DNA of 64,000 nt. It comes from Isoetes taiwanensis. Lineage: Eukaryota > Streptophyta > Lycopodiopsida > Isoetales > Isoetaceae. The position numbers and the translations under genes were made by a program. This document shows, in pieces, positions 22,187 to 33,770 of the stretch. The stretch covers positions 38,238,826 through 38,302,825 of the forward strand of contig JAJEKV010000001.1 in the NCBI GenBank assembly GCA_021234155.1, written 5' to 3'. Under the pieces are notes generated by a model. That model was not told the DNA's origin and did no database searches. It worked only from the letters and a program-made list of their open reading frames with translations. Each line of letters opens with the position of its first letter. Within the stretch, counting starts at the first letter, position 1.

Positions 22187-22272
22187 CCGCAGAGCCGTAG
22201 AGCCAAGAGTCACAGATAATACCAAGAGCTACAGAGCCGCAGAGCCACAGAGCCAAGAGCCACAGAGCCGAA
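22187..22272. repeat. AGAGCCRCAG low-complexity repeat
   Basis: About eight irregular copies of AGAGCC with CACAG or AAGAGCYAC spacers. Confidence 0.7.
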
Positions 22273-22998
22273 GGAACATGGCCTTGCTTCTGGTAAGCAT
22301 AGGTTTGCCAAGAACCGTAAGAGAGGCCCAATGGTTCATTTTCTTTCTGCAACAGAGTAGATCCATAGACAGATGCCATCACACCCGCAAAGGGTAGCAA
22401 TCATAAAAAATTCTTAGAGTCAATGGCATACATGGATATTGCATAAAAAAGCAAAAAAAGGTGCATTTATACTTCCAAGCAAAACCATATTTTCGCTTCT
22501 GTTCATATCTTGTGACAGTCAACCATTCCAAAAATCAAAATCCCAAAAAAGTAGATCTCTTCTTGCAAAGGCCATCAAGGAACATTGTGTACAGACATTT
22601 TGTGAGAAGGCAAAAGCATTAGATCCCAAGATGAAAGCACTAGCATCGAGTTTTGAAATCTAGCTCTCTGCCAGGGATATTGACCAAAAATTGACCTGGT
22701 CAGGAGTGCTTATTTGACATATCTGCCCTTATCAAAGTCTTTCTGACTTTTATCTCAAGATACTTCAACGTCTTATGCAGCTATGGAAACAAGAATCATG
22801 ATCAAAATCCCTTTGGTTTGCATTTGATATACTTTCTTGTAAGGCAGACTTTTCAACCTTCAGGGAAAGCTGAGTCAGGCAATTGTTTGAGCATTTTTTT
22901 GGATTTTTCTCACTCAGAGTGGTTGCCTTAAGCAACCTGAAGGTTCTAAACCACTGAGGTTGAAGGTTTTGCCAGGAACACCTTCAACACATCTTATC
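22273..22998. other. no recognisable gene
   Basis: One open frame of 74 codons (22439-22663, Lys/Ser-rich) shows no domain. An inverted pair CAACCTTCAGG/CCTGAAGGTT lies at about 22854 and 22938. It forms the left flank of the LTR element at 23004. Confidence 0.35.
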
Positions 22999-23003
22999 AT
23001 AAG

Positions 23004-23426
23004 TGTTAGAGCCTGAACTCTAACCTTGCAAGAAGGATGAAAAACCCAACACTCCAAGCTCAATCTATCAAATCAAGGCAATGCACAACACAAAGATTCA
23101 TCATCTCCATAGCTAGATCAAACAAAAATCCTCTCTCTCTCAATACACTGTCTCTCTGATCTTCTCTCTCTGCTCAGATAATACAGTGATCATCGATACG
23201 TGCAAATATCCTGCACGCGTGCATGTGCGTATATCACTCCATATACGGTATACTATCTTCTATACCACAAGTGTGGTGAGTGGTGAGTGGTGAGTGGTGA
23301 CCGTGGTGTGTGGTGATGAGTGTGGTGAGTGGTGAGTGGTGACGAGTGTGGTGAGTGGTGAGTGGTGACGAGTGTGGTGAGTGGTGAGTGGTGACGAGTG
23401 TGGTGAGTGGTGACCACCCCAACAGT
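23004..23426 (-). repeat. LTR (3' LTR of the minus-strand element), 423 bp
   Basis: It begins TGTTAGAGCC and ends CCCCAACA on the plus strand. It contains a GTGGTGAGTGGTGA minisatellite (about 23270-23410) with more units than the other LTR. Confidence 0.92.
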
Positions 23427-23948
23427 GGCGACCACAGTGGAAAAATGTGCCACTCCGTGGCGGAGAACCCACAACAAAATGTACTAATATGGTCCTTGGG
23501 ACATGTCCCCAAATGACACATTTACATGTATGATTAAAAAGAAGATTACCCTCCTCAAATCCAAATGACTGATACAAAACAAATTGGTCCAAAATGACAG
23601 TGACGAAACAGAGCCTCTGTAACTATGGCAAACTTTGAAAGCTGATATCTTGAGTTCCAGAACTCCGTTTGACCTGCACCATAGCTCGTTGGATTCGTAT
23701 CGCAGAAACACATCTTTTGATGTAGGATAGATTGTGTATTATGGAACTGTCACCATCTGTTTTTACAGAAAAACGACCTGCTGTAACCTAAAAATTCTCC
23801 ACAAATTCTCTGTAATTGGAGCTCTGCCAAATCTGAATCCCTTAGAATAGCATTTCTCTTTCAAAATAAGGCCTGAGATCCTTTCCATGTCTAGATTTAT
23901 AGAACAATTCTCCTTCTAGAGTCATCAACCAACTCCAACCCTATGAAG
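23427..23948. other. 3' non-coding part of the LTR element
   Basis: No gene is seen. Directly inside the LTR the plus strand reads GTGGCGACCACAGTGG, an inward-facing copy of the PBS-like sequence at the other end. I see no polypurine tract here. Confidence 0.5.
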
Positions 23949-24518
23949 CTAACGTCTTCCAAATAGGAAAATGCTGAAAACATGTAATAACAACGAAAAG
24001 TGTGGCCAAAGAACAAACCACACTCCAACAACCTGCTCAAATATTACTGCACTAGCATACCAATGTGGCAAATCTGATGTAATATAATAGAACTTGCTAA
24101 ACTGACCTATTCCAGGTAGCTTATTAGTCTCAAATGGTGCAAACAAATCTTTATGAGCATGTTTGGCTGCTGCACACTGAGATAAAGTGCTGCTCATGTC
24201 CAATTTCCTTTCCTTTATCACATAGTCATGCTTAAATTTACTCACCTCTTCCACACTTCCATGCTCAAACATGAAAGGAACTAGTTTTCCTTGATTCTCA
24301 GACTTCTTCAAAGTGCTACAATGCTGAAACATAGGTCTCAACCATTCTAGGCACATTTCATTCATCAAAGCATCAAAAATTTGCAATTCTAGCTTATGGT
24401 TTAGTGCCAAACCATCAAAGCAAGTAAATTTCTCTATTTGAGGCTTGTGAAAGTCCTGCTCAGCTGGTATACATATCTCAAATCTGAAAGTCTCATAAAG
24501 AGGAATGTTGTCATAACT
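23949..24518 (-). CDS. unknown C-terminal coding region of the LTR element (distal part)
   Basis: This is an open frame on the minus strand of about 190 codons. It begins at the LINE junction near SYDNIPLYETF and ends with a hydrophobic stretch (about 25 residues, WFVLWPHFSLLLHVF) and FGRR. It continues the frame of 32270-32452 once the LINE is ignored. The position after the protease, where RT would be, and the lack of RT blocks make its role unknown. The hydrophobic end could be a membrane segment, but no signal peptide or glycoprotein features are evident. I do not recognise the family. Confidence 0.55.
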   Translation of the reverse strand, partial: SYDNIPLYETFRFEICIPAEQDFHKPQIEKFTCFDGLALNHKLELQIFDALMNEMCLEWLRPMFQHCSTLKKSENQGKLVPFMFEHGSVEEVSKFKHDYVIKERKLDMSSTLSQCAAAKHAHKDLFAPFETNKLPGIGQFSKFYYITSDLPHWYASAVIFEQVVGVWFVLWPHFSLLLHVFSIFLFGRR

Positions 24519-24709
24519 AAGATCGACTTGCGATGGCCACGTCAGCAATCAGCGCCATTTTTCTTGATTTGTTTGTCCTATTCGATTCAAACTATTTTCT
24601 TGATCTTTCTGTGCTAATTTCTGCTACTCTTTGAAGAAATTAGAAGATTCAGTGTGCCAGCCTTGTAGGGGCTAGCAATTCACATGTTTCCCCTCTTTTT
24701 TTCCTATCG

Positions 24710-27654
24710 ATGGACATCAATATCTTCACAATTATCAAACACAATGGCAGATTAACCTGTGGTTTTTTAAAGGGAACCCCGGTGGATCTTTGGAATTCAC
24801 TGATCACAAATCAGTACTTCCCCCAAGAGCTCTTCACCTCTGAATACTCCTTTGTTCCGAGTTCGGTAGAATTCGAAGTCGAAATTGTTGATTCCTGGTT
24901 ACAAGAATTCATTGGTAGAAAAGAAGTGTCGGCTTCAGGTATTTTTCATGTGCATTGTGATTGGAGCGACTCTAAAATTGTGGTAAAGGTATTTTCTGAG
25001 CAATGATTCATCCTCTTGTGCCGTTTCCCTGTCGTTTTGGTCTTGAATTTGGCTCTCCAGCTTCCTATTTTTGAATTTTCTCATCCCCTGTTTCTTTTTC
25101 TGCCCCTTGTTTTCCCCTCCTGCTCTTTCGCACGTTTTCAATTTGCTTTTGTAGTTTCCACCTGATTCTTTACGGATGGAGCTTATAAGCAAAAATTACC
25201 CTAAATTTCTTTTCATTCTTCACGCCTTTGCTGATCTTGAACCCTCTGCGCGCGCTGATCTCCTTAAACAGCTAAGGTCCTTTCAAGAAAATCCAAAAAC
25301 ATTTATTTTTTTTGGTGACTTTGCTAACTCTTTCTCTGGACAGTCAGACAATTCAATGGATCCCCTCTCTTTCAAGGTTCCATGCTGGGATAATCTGTCT
25401 AAGGACCCTGACTTCAGAGGCCAGCTGCCATGCATGGACCAGAATCTTCAAATTCCCGTTCCCTATGGAGAAAAGAGGCCGGAACAACAGAAATGCTCGG
25501 ATGTTTCTCTCAAGAATGCTCTTGGAACAATTCGATCATTCAACCCTCCTTTCACAAGGAAAGCTGAAACCTTTAAGGGTATTTCCTTGGATCTTCCTTC
25601 TGTTCATGCTAAATTGAATTCTTTTCATGATTAAATTTTGTCATTGTTAAAGTCAATAAACATGGCATCAAACTTGATAAATTATGGGCTTTTTCGCTTG
25701 AATGCATAAAGAAATTCTCATTAATCTTCGTCTATTGGCTTCATTCTCCTTTTATCATGATTGAGTGTGGTAATAGACGATCCGCAAATCTTACGCTCAA
25801 CCATGGTCCCCCGGCTCTTGAATCCTTCAGATTACATTCCTCAAATGGGATCCTAAATTTGAAGTCACCAATTTGGATAAACTGTGTGTGGCTTCGACAA
25901 CTCTTCACGGCCTTAATCCTATATATTGGAATGAAGACTGTCTTAAATTACTTTTTGGATCAATTGGCTCGTACATATGCACGGAATATTCTCCTTAAAA
26001 ACCCCCAAGATCTATTGTTCAAATTGATATCTCCAAGGAAGTTCCAATCCAAATCCCTTTCCTTGATGTCTTTGGCCAAAAAACCTCCCTTCCCTTAAGG
26101 TGGTCTGGTCTGCCCCCTCACTGTCAAAATCACAGGGTAAGGCACTTTTGGTATGAATCTTGCAAGGAATTATCACCTTCTACTGATATGAATGGCAGCT
26201 CTATGACCAAGCTGACTGACAACAGGGAAGTCAATAATAAAGTCAATCAGAAAGTCAACTCGTTGGTCAAAAACAGCATGGGAGTCAGTGTACAACAGAT
26301 AGATCAAAATTCCAGGGAGCATGCTTTTCATTATGCTGCCTCAAACAAAATCAGTGATATTGGATTTCCAGATATTATCTCGAAAGATAATAAATTTCAG
26401 TGGACTAAAGTCAATGGCAGCTACAAAAGAATCCAAAGAGAGAAGAAGATGAGAGATTCTCAAGATAACATTGCAACTACTACAATTATTGCTAAGAAAC
26501 ATGATCAAGACTTCTCCCTTACTGAAAAGGGTTCTTCACAACAAATTAAGGTATTGCATAAGGCTGCAACAGTGGATAAAAAAACAGATAAGGTCAGCAG
26601 TCTTCATGAGACCTTAAATAAGATTATTTTAGAAGCCAAAACCTCTGGCAGAAATAATGAGATCTCTCTCTCATTAAACTCTAAAAAGGGTAAGAGTGGT
26701 TCATTAAACAAGAAAAGCAAATATGGCAAGGTCTTTCAGCCAAAAAGTTCAAACAGTAGCCAATTGCTCAGTGATGAAATTGATCCTAGAGACACTTTGG
26801 TGGAGGTTGTTCCTGCTCCAGCCCCAACCTCTGTTTGTAATCACTTCAAGGTATCTGATAAGGTGGACATTCCTCCTCATGTCAACTCAACTGACTGCTC
26901 CAATCAAACAAATGGTAATACCAACCAATTTCAGGTATTAGCTAACCTTAACTCTGAGTTAGATTTGGATGTAATTTTGAGCAATTCCCATGACCACTCA
27001 AACAAAAATTGTCTTTCACCCATTATTGATATTTCTCCTGTCTCTGATCCTTTTCTTCCCCCACACTCCTCTATTGCTGATGACATTGCTGAGCAATTAG
27101 CTTCCTTGCAAGAAGGTCTCAACTCTCAATCTCAGCAGACTTGCCTCTGGAATTTAATGGATGAGGAAATTGTACAAGATACTCCAGATAGGGAGATGAT
27201 TTCTCAAGACAAAGGCCAGGACATTTATGAAAAGACTTCCAAGCTTGGAGATATTGGCAATTTACAGAAATCTCAAGAAATGGTCACCACTTTATCAGGT
27301 CAGATTTCTTCACCTCATGACTGTTTTTTGGTTAAACCTGTCAATAATTTGGACCATTCTCCTCCCATAAATAAAATGTTTGAATTTATCCCTGGGGGAG
27401 CTTCTGAGGATAGTGATGTTGATATGGATGCTGATATAGATAAAGAGAATTGGGAGGGAGACAAGTTTCTTGTAGAATGCCCTCCTCCTCAGGTTACTTC
27501 CAAGTCTATCTCATCTCGGAGTAAGAATTTAGCTAAGTCCAAAAACTATGACACCCCCCTGGCTGAGCTCATTAATCTGCATAATACTCCAGCTGCTAAT
27601 ACTAGAAGTAAGGTTAAAAAGGGAAAAGGAAAAAAGAAACTTCATAGACATTGA
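24710..27654 (+). pseudogene. LINE ORF1 (RNA-binding, DUF4283-like), frameshifted
   Basis: Pieces in several frames: 24710-25006, 25176-25634, about 25757-26180, and a long open part 26188-27654. The middle shows the plant L1 ORF1 pattern: YWNEDCLK..FG.IG then SLPLRWSGLPPHC, as in RRM-like DUF4283 proteins. The long C-terminal part (488 codons) is Ser/Lys/Asn-rich and ends with a basic KVKKGKGKKK tail. ORF1 proteins coat LINE RNA. At least three frame breaks make it non-functional. Confidence 0.7.
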
Positions 27655-27698
27655 ACCCTTGCTTTCCTTTTTCTCTCTGATCCTCCCTGTTTTTTTCT

Positions 27699-28469
27699 AT
27701 GAAGATTCTTTCTTGGAATGTAAGGGGAATCAAGGGCCCTATCAAAAGAAGGAGAGCTATCTCCCAAATTAGGAGCTATAATGCTGACATCATTATGCTC
27801 CAGGAAGTTAAGCTTCCTAAATTTGAAATCTCTAATCTTGGTGATTGGATTTTCCCTGGTGCCTTTTCCACCTGGATTGAAGCCTCTGGTAGAAGTGGGG
27901 GTATTATCATGATCTGGAGAAACCTGAAACAACTTTCTTTCTATAATTCCCCCTCCAAGATGTGGCAAGGTGTTACCTTTGAATTTCAGGACTCGACTTT
28001 TGGAGTAATTAATGTATATGCCTCCACTAACCCCAAAGATAGAGAATTACTTTGGACTGAAATAAACCTTTGGTTGCAGAATAATCCTGTTTCAGATTGG
28101 ATTATTGGGGGTGATTTTAACAATACTCCTGATTGGAACATGAAGCTTGGCAACAAAATTAATATGTCCATTCCTGAGAGAAATAATTGGGAGTCTTTTA
28201 TATCTGACAATGCTCTGATTTATGTTCCCTCTTCCACTGCTTCATATACCTGGTCTAATAAACAAAAGGGGGACAAAAGAGTTTTTTGTGCCCTTGATAG
28301 ATATTATGTCTGTAGCCCAAATTCCTCTCTTTGGGACAACTGCTTTGTTACTAGTGATGAAGGCAATATTATCTCAGATCACCAGCCCCAATTCCTTTGC
28401 ACAAAGCAGTTAACTCAAATTCCTAGAGAAGGTAATGTCCCCTACAAATTTAAGCAGTGCTCTACTTGA
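27699..28469 (+). pseudogene. LINE ORF2, endonuclease (APE) domain, truncated by stop
   Basis: MKILSWNVRGI, LQEVK, GGDFN, RVFCALDRYYV and IISDHQP give the AP-endonuclease catalytic Asn, Glu, Asp/Asn and Asp/His blocks in order within 257 codons. The start is 45 bases after the ORF1 stop. A TGA at 28467 and a frame change separate it from RT. L1 endonuclease nicks target DNA to prime reverse transcription. Confidence 0.88.
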
Positions 28470-28607
28470 GAATGATTCCTTTGTGAAAGACTTTGGGAAT
28501 TCTATTTGCAAATTTCTCAAGAGAGCAACCAGCACTCCATGAAAGATTTTTTATGGCGTAATTAAGAAGATCAAAAGTGGATCAAAGATTGGTCAAAAAG
28601 CAAGCAC

Positions 28608-31216
28608 TTGTCCAAAATCAATGAGAAGGAGCAGTTGCTTTCCAAAATGAGAGATATTAGATCTCTTCTCCAGGATGATCCTTATAATTTAAACCTACAG
28701 CTTGGGGAAGAGCTCCTGGAAAACTATTTGAAGAGTATTGAGGAAGTGGAAGCCAAGAGTTCAACTATAAAGTGTAAAATTAAATTCAGCAAGGATATGG
28801 ACTGTGGCAGTTCTAGATTTTTCTTCAAAATGGCTAAAGTCAGGCTCCTAAAGACTCCATCACTCAGGTTAGAACTGATACAGGGTTGTTAATAGAAGAT
28901 CCCAAGCTCATCAAAACCTTTTTTCAGGATAACTATGCTTCCCTCTTCTCCAAATTGCCTGCTAATCTCATTGACTCAGTTAAAGAGAAGAGTTTTCTAG
29001 ATTTGCTGGATAAGGTAATCCCTTCTCCCATTGAGGACATGGATGTTTCCTTTGTGGCCATTCCTGATGAAGTTGAGATTTTTAAGGTTCTAAGTTCCTT
29101 TGGTAAGAATAAATCTCCTGGACCTGATGGCCTTCCTTGTGAGTTTTTTATTCACTTTTGGGAAATTCTCAAGCATGACATTGTTTCTTTGGTTAGAGGT
29201 TTTTGGGAGGTCAATTACCTGCATCCTTCCATATCAGCTAGCTTTATTTCTCTTATTCCCAAAGTTGACAATCCTTCTACATTCTCTTATTGGAGGCCTA
29301 TCTCCCTGACCAACACCTCTTACAAAATCTGTGCCAAAATCATTGCTAATAGAATCAAGGCTTATCTACAGAGAAACATCTCCCTTCATCAATCTGCTTT
29401 TCTCTCTAACAGGTTTATCTTGGACAATTATATCACAGCTATGGAAGGTCTTCATTGGAATAGAATCTCCAACCAAAATTGTGTTCTTTTAAAGCTTGAC
29501 TTCAAGAAAGCTTTTGATACTGTTAGATGGGATTTCCTTGACCTTGCTTTGTCTAAGTTAGGTTTTCATCCCAAGCTGAGACTTTTAATTCATGGCTTGA
29601 ATGCCTACTCCAACTCTGCTATCACTTTGAATGGATCCCCTTCTCATTTCTTCCCTCTTGCTCGAGGTGTGAGGCAAGGTTGCCCTCTTGCTCCTTATCT
29701 ATTTCTGATTGTGGCTGAGATGCTCACAAGGGCTATAATTCATTTCAAGGACCTTGGTGAGCTAAAGGGTCTTAAAATGCCTGACAGTGACGACTCTCTT
29801 ACTCTCTCCCAATATGCTGATGACACCTTTGCTTTCTTAGATGCTGACATCTCTAATATTGAGTTTTTTCTTGATATAATTAAGCAATTCTCTGCTGCAT
29901 CTGGTGTTCATTTAAATCTGGCCAAATGTGTGATCATTGGTGATAATATCCAGCCAAATCTTGCTGATATTAAGGTTTTAAATTCCAACCAGGCTTCTAC
30001 TCTTCTAGGTATGCCTTTATCTCTAAATCCTAATCTGAAAGGCCTTTGGCAACCAATCATTGATAGAATCAGAAAGAAGTTGAATAATTTCAAAGGTGGC
30101 TTATCCCTAGCTGGCAGAACTTTAATTGCTAATTCTGTTCTTGCTAGCTCTCATATCTACTTTTCTTCTGCTCTTGTGGCTCCCAAGGCTGTTTACTATG
30201 AGATTGAGAAAACAATCAGGAGATTTATATGGAGGGGATCTCATAAGGTTGGTTGGAAGTTTGTTGCCAATCCTAAAGATCTGGGGGGCTTAGGTTGCAA
30301 AAATCTTCATCTGCAAGCCTGTGCTCTTGCTGGTAAATACATCTGGAAATCCTTGCTGAGCAATTCAAGTTCCTCCTCTCTATTCATTAGATATTGGCTG
30401 CTTTCGTCTCATCCTGAAGGTCACCCCTCTATTGGCCATATTCTTTCTGATTCATGCTTTAATGTCCTCCATGCTGGTGTTAATACTTCCCCTCTTATGA
30501 GGAACATTATTCATGCATGGAATAAAGTGCATTTTGCCTTTGATTATGCTCCCCCTCAAGATTTGAACCTGCACATGTCAATTTTCTGGAATCCTATCCT
30601 CAAGAATCATCCAAATAAAGTTCTAGCTTTGAGACATCCGAGGGTGTACAAAAAGTGGTCTGATTATGGCTTCAAATTTGTACAAAACCTATACATCAAC
30701 AACAAGTTAGTTTCCTGGACCTATCTGAAGAACATTATCCATGGTACTTCGAGTGATAAAAAGGTTTATTTTCACATAAAATCTATTCTGCCTCATATCT
30801 GGGTAAATAATATTGTGCCAAAGGCAACTAATTGGACTCTGGAGGGTAAATCTCATTACAAAGTTAGCAAGATATACTCTTTGATAAGTAGAAATGATGA
30901 ACCTTCCAAGGCAAGTTCTAAGTGGCTTATCTCAGAGGAAGAAAGCAACATTCTGTTCAAGGAGGTCTGGAACTCATATTGCTTCCCTAAGACCAGTTTC
31001 TTTATTTGGCTGATAGCTAATAAAAGTGTCCCCAATTTACAATTGCTTGCCATTAGGAATGCTGATATTTCTGCTTTTTGCCATCTTGGATGTAATAGGG
31101 AGGAAAATCTTGAGCACATTTTCTTTTGTCCCAAGCTAAACTCCTTTTGGTCTTGGTTCTTTGATAAACTGGGGCATCTTTTCCCCAATAGGAGTGTGCC
31201 TTTGCTAACTCTTTAA
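28608..31216 (+). pseudogene. LINE ORF2, reverse transcriptase and connection domain
   Basis: A linker (28608-28892) is followed by a 776-codon open frame. RT blocks: KSPGPDG (residues 76-82), WRPISLTN, QSAFLSNRFILDN, LKLDFKKAFDTVRW (catalytic Asp), GVRQGCPLAPYLF, QYADDTFAFL (catalytic Asp pair, about residue 310), LLGMPLS, LSLAGRTLIANSVL. The C-terminal zf-RVT-like block has SYCFPKTSFFIWL and a CHLGC...EHIFFCP cluster. The RT core itself is intact. It is separated from the endonuclease by a stop and frameshift, and from its C-terminus by a stop at 31214. Confidence 0.9.
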
Positions 31217-31819
31217 TGTTTATTGCTCTGTGGAATGTCTGGAAAGCTAGAAATAGAGTGGTTTATGGTATGAAAAAATTCTCAACTTTTTGGATCAAGG
31301 TGCACTTTCAATTTGATGTTGAGTCCACGGCATCAGCCCATAAAAGGAAATATGCAGATAAATACAACAGGAAATGGAATTCAATTGGTCTTTTCAGGGG
31401 GTCTTTTGATTTATTTGCATCCAATCTTGGTGTCATTAATTCTAATTCTATCTTTCATGATGATGCTAGCTTACTTGAAGATATGTAAAACTAGTCTGGG
31501 GGAGATTGAAGACAGCCTTCTTAAGAAAGACATTGGTCAAGATTTCAGTATGTTCTTTAGCAATATCTCTTTGGTGGAAGCAGAGGCAAGCAATAGCATC
31601 AAGTTAGTAAGATTATTCTGCAGGGAAGTGGTGCAGGTTTACAACATGTTCGACTTTCTTTCCATGTATCATCACTTCATGACAGAGAATCAGTTCTCAG
31701 GATTCAGGGAGCAGTATTACACACATAGAATGTTGGCAGATCTATATGGCTCCTTGCTCTGTTTGAGTGAGGTTGACCCTTCTTGCATTGAGGAGATTCT
31801 TGAAGCAGGACTCTCTTGA
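31216..31819 (+). pseudogene. conserved C-terminal extension of LINE ORF2, no known domain
   Basis: After FIALWNVWKARN (31216-31290) a frameshift leads into 31313-31819, whose last 110 codons (VEAEASNSIKL, FREQYYTHRMLADLYGSLL) are matched in the degraded LINE at 11815-12030. It resembles no RNase H, and I do not recognise it. Two diverged copies keep it, so it was probably part of the protein. Confidence 0.55.
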
Positions 31820-32269
31820 CTCATATGCCTTTGATTCTGCTGCTCCTTTCTACGCTTACTTCAATTCTAGACTTGACTCTTTATGCCTTTAGCCTACCTT
31901 CTCTCTATCATCTATCTTGGACTCATTACCGGCCCTACTCTGTCATCAATTGCTCAATCTTATTTCTTAATCTGGCTGGAGTTTTTGGTTGCTTGTTTCA
32001 GGTCCTGTGTTGGATGGGGTCGAGACTCCTCCCGCTCTATTGAAGTCATCTTTAACTTATAAGTTATTTTTTAAAGATCACAAAATTTTGAAACTGGACT
32101 GGCATCACATATGTTGAGCAACACTTATCGTATTTATGCTACATAATTTTGGTGATAGACCTTGCTAAAATGTATTCTGCGGCTATAAGCAGAATCATGT
32201 ACTGTTTTTCTTGATTAATGGAAAAATCAACTCTTACTCTCAAAAAAAAAAAAAAATGTTGTCATAACT

Positions 32270-32452
32270 GTCGCCCAATTCAAAAGCATGTAACATATCT
32301 TTAGAGTGCTCAAATGCTGAAATATCCATGCTTTCCACTTCTAACTCACATAATAATGGTTCATCATCATCCAAAAATGTGTCACATGTATGAAAAGTCT
32401 CAAACTCAGGGCTGCTCAAGCATCTATCACTTTCTTTCTCATAACAATGCTC
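32270..32452 (-). CDS. unknown coding region of the LTR element (proximal part)
   Basis: An open minus-strand frame of 61 codons, rich in Glu/Asp/Ser (FLDDDEPLLCELEVES). It links the protease part at 39319 to the part at 24518 once two LINEs are ignored. No family is recognised. Confidence 0.5.
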
Positions 32453-32486
32453 AAACTTATCATTTTCTTTTTTCTTTTTTTTTTTG

Positions 32487-33002
32487 TTTAGATTGAAGGC
32501 CGATTTGTATATTATATCAATAAGGTTACAAAATTTACTTTTTACAGGGAAGTATAACCCTTATCACTCATATAAAAGGATTGTATGAAAGATAAAAACA
32601 GTTAATTCATGAACTACCGAATTCTCCTGAGATATTCCAATTCTGATATTTGCAAGATACCGCAGGCTAGAAAGGGGATTTAAGGTGGAAATTAGAGATC
32701 TTCCGTCCCTTTCCCCTAACCATGATTGTGAGAATGCAGAATGCACACAGGCAAGATTCTGCCTTAGCCATATTGAATCTTCCTCTGTTATCTTTGGCCG
32801 CACATAAAAGGGTTCTTCTGATGTCATAATTCTGGTCACAGTAGCAGTTACAAAAGCAGGGTTCTTCGTGCCCATACAGGTTCGGCGGGCCGAACACCTT
32901 GATCCACTCCATGTTGGTGTTAGGGTCAGTCCTCCTCCATTTGATCTTCCGTACCAGCACAAATATGATCCCTGAAATAAACAGAGAACCCATAAGTAGA
33001 GA
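32487..33002 (-). other. 3' region of the LINE, overlapping frames without known domain
   Basis: Two overlapping minus frames (32993-32667 and 33034-32564) are open for 108 and 156 codons. One has a hydrophobic start (LFISGIIFVLV) and a Cys-rich segment (CFCNCYC). I see no RNase H or other domain. It may be 3' UTR. Confidence 0.35.
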
Positions 33003-33500
33003 TCAAAGGGCTGCATTAATCCAATTAATATCATAATTAATCTGCTTTATCACAGCTTCTGGGTGGATGATTTCATTATTGAAAATAAACGCATTGCGGC
33101 CTTTCCAAATCCTCCATAGCAATATAAAGATCCTCCAATCATTCGGGTTGTCAGGCATGAAGAAGTCCAAGGTATTAATAGATAGAACGTCATAGCCCAA
33201 AAAGTTGGAGGCTAAATCCAACACCCATTCTGACCAGATACAATTCTTAAAAAGATGATCTTCATCCTCTTTTTGGCACAAGCATCTAGGGCATGCATCT
33301 GTTTCGGACATTTGTAATCCGTATCTCTTACTATTCGTTGCCAGGGCCTTATGCCATAACTGCCACATGAAAGATTTGATTTTGGGATAGATGGGGCTTG
33401 ACCACATGAATCTCAGGTTTCTCTTACATCTGTCTGCCCCAATTTGCCATTTTTCATGGATAGAAATAGTTAGATCCCTCGTGAGGAATCTATAAGCCAT
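33003..33500 (-). pseudogene. LINE ORF2 C-terminal zinc-finger region
   Basis: This frame has FMWSSPIYPKIKSFMWQLWHKAL, then CPRCLCQKEDEDHLFKNC (zf-RVT) and LLWRIWKGRNAFIF. It is the C-terminus of the ORF2 at 33771-36656, separated by about 270 bases that contain frame breaks. Confidence 0.85.
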
Positions 33501-33770
33501 TCTGACAGATAAAATCGTCTTCCCATGGTAATTCCAATTACATTCGTTATTAGACCATAATCCTTGAGTCAGAGTGGTGCATATATTGTCTTAAAGAAGC
33601 TCGCATGCCTCTCCTTCTCCAGCCAGAATTAATTCCCTAAAGGGAATAATTCCATAATCATTATACATATCCCTGATGAGAATAATTCCTTTGGTGCTCC
33701 AGAGCTTGGCCTGATCTGGAAAATGACAAGCTAAACATAAAGATGGATTATTAGTTAGAATAGCAGGATT

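Larger units (their letters stand above)
24519..32254 (+). mobile_element. near full-length L1-type LINE (7.7 kb) with 15-bp TSD
   Basis: AATGTTGTCATAACT flanks it at 24504-24518 and 32255-32269. It has a 5' leader (24519-24709), ORF1 (24710-27654, broken), ORF2 (27699 to about 31810, broken) and a 3' UTR ending in about 14 A. It lies antisense inside the LTR element at 23004-45328. The perfect TSD indicates recent insertion, yet both ORFs carry stops and frameshifts, so it was probably copied with help or has decayed quickly. Confidence 0.93.

Noticed and set aside
23270-23410. Regular GTGGTGAGTGGTGAC units as a CRISPR array
   Set aside because: Units are contiguous without unique spacers, lie inside an LTR and recur in the other LTR. 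It is a minisatellite in a plant genome.
23949-24518. Envelope-like gene of a plant retrovirus
   Set aside because: Only a C-terminal hydrophobic stretch supports it. No signal peptide, no cleavage site, and the region follows the protease rather than an integrase.
32487-33002. RNase H domain at the LINE C-terminus
   Set aside because: No D-E-D-D pattern could be placed in either overlapping frame.
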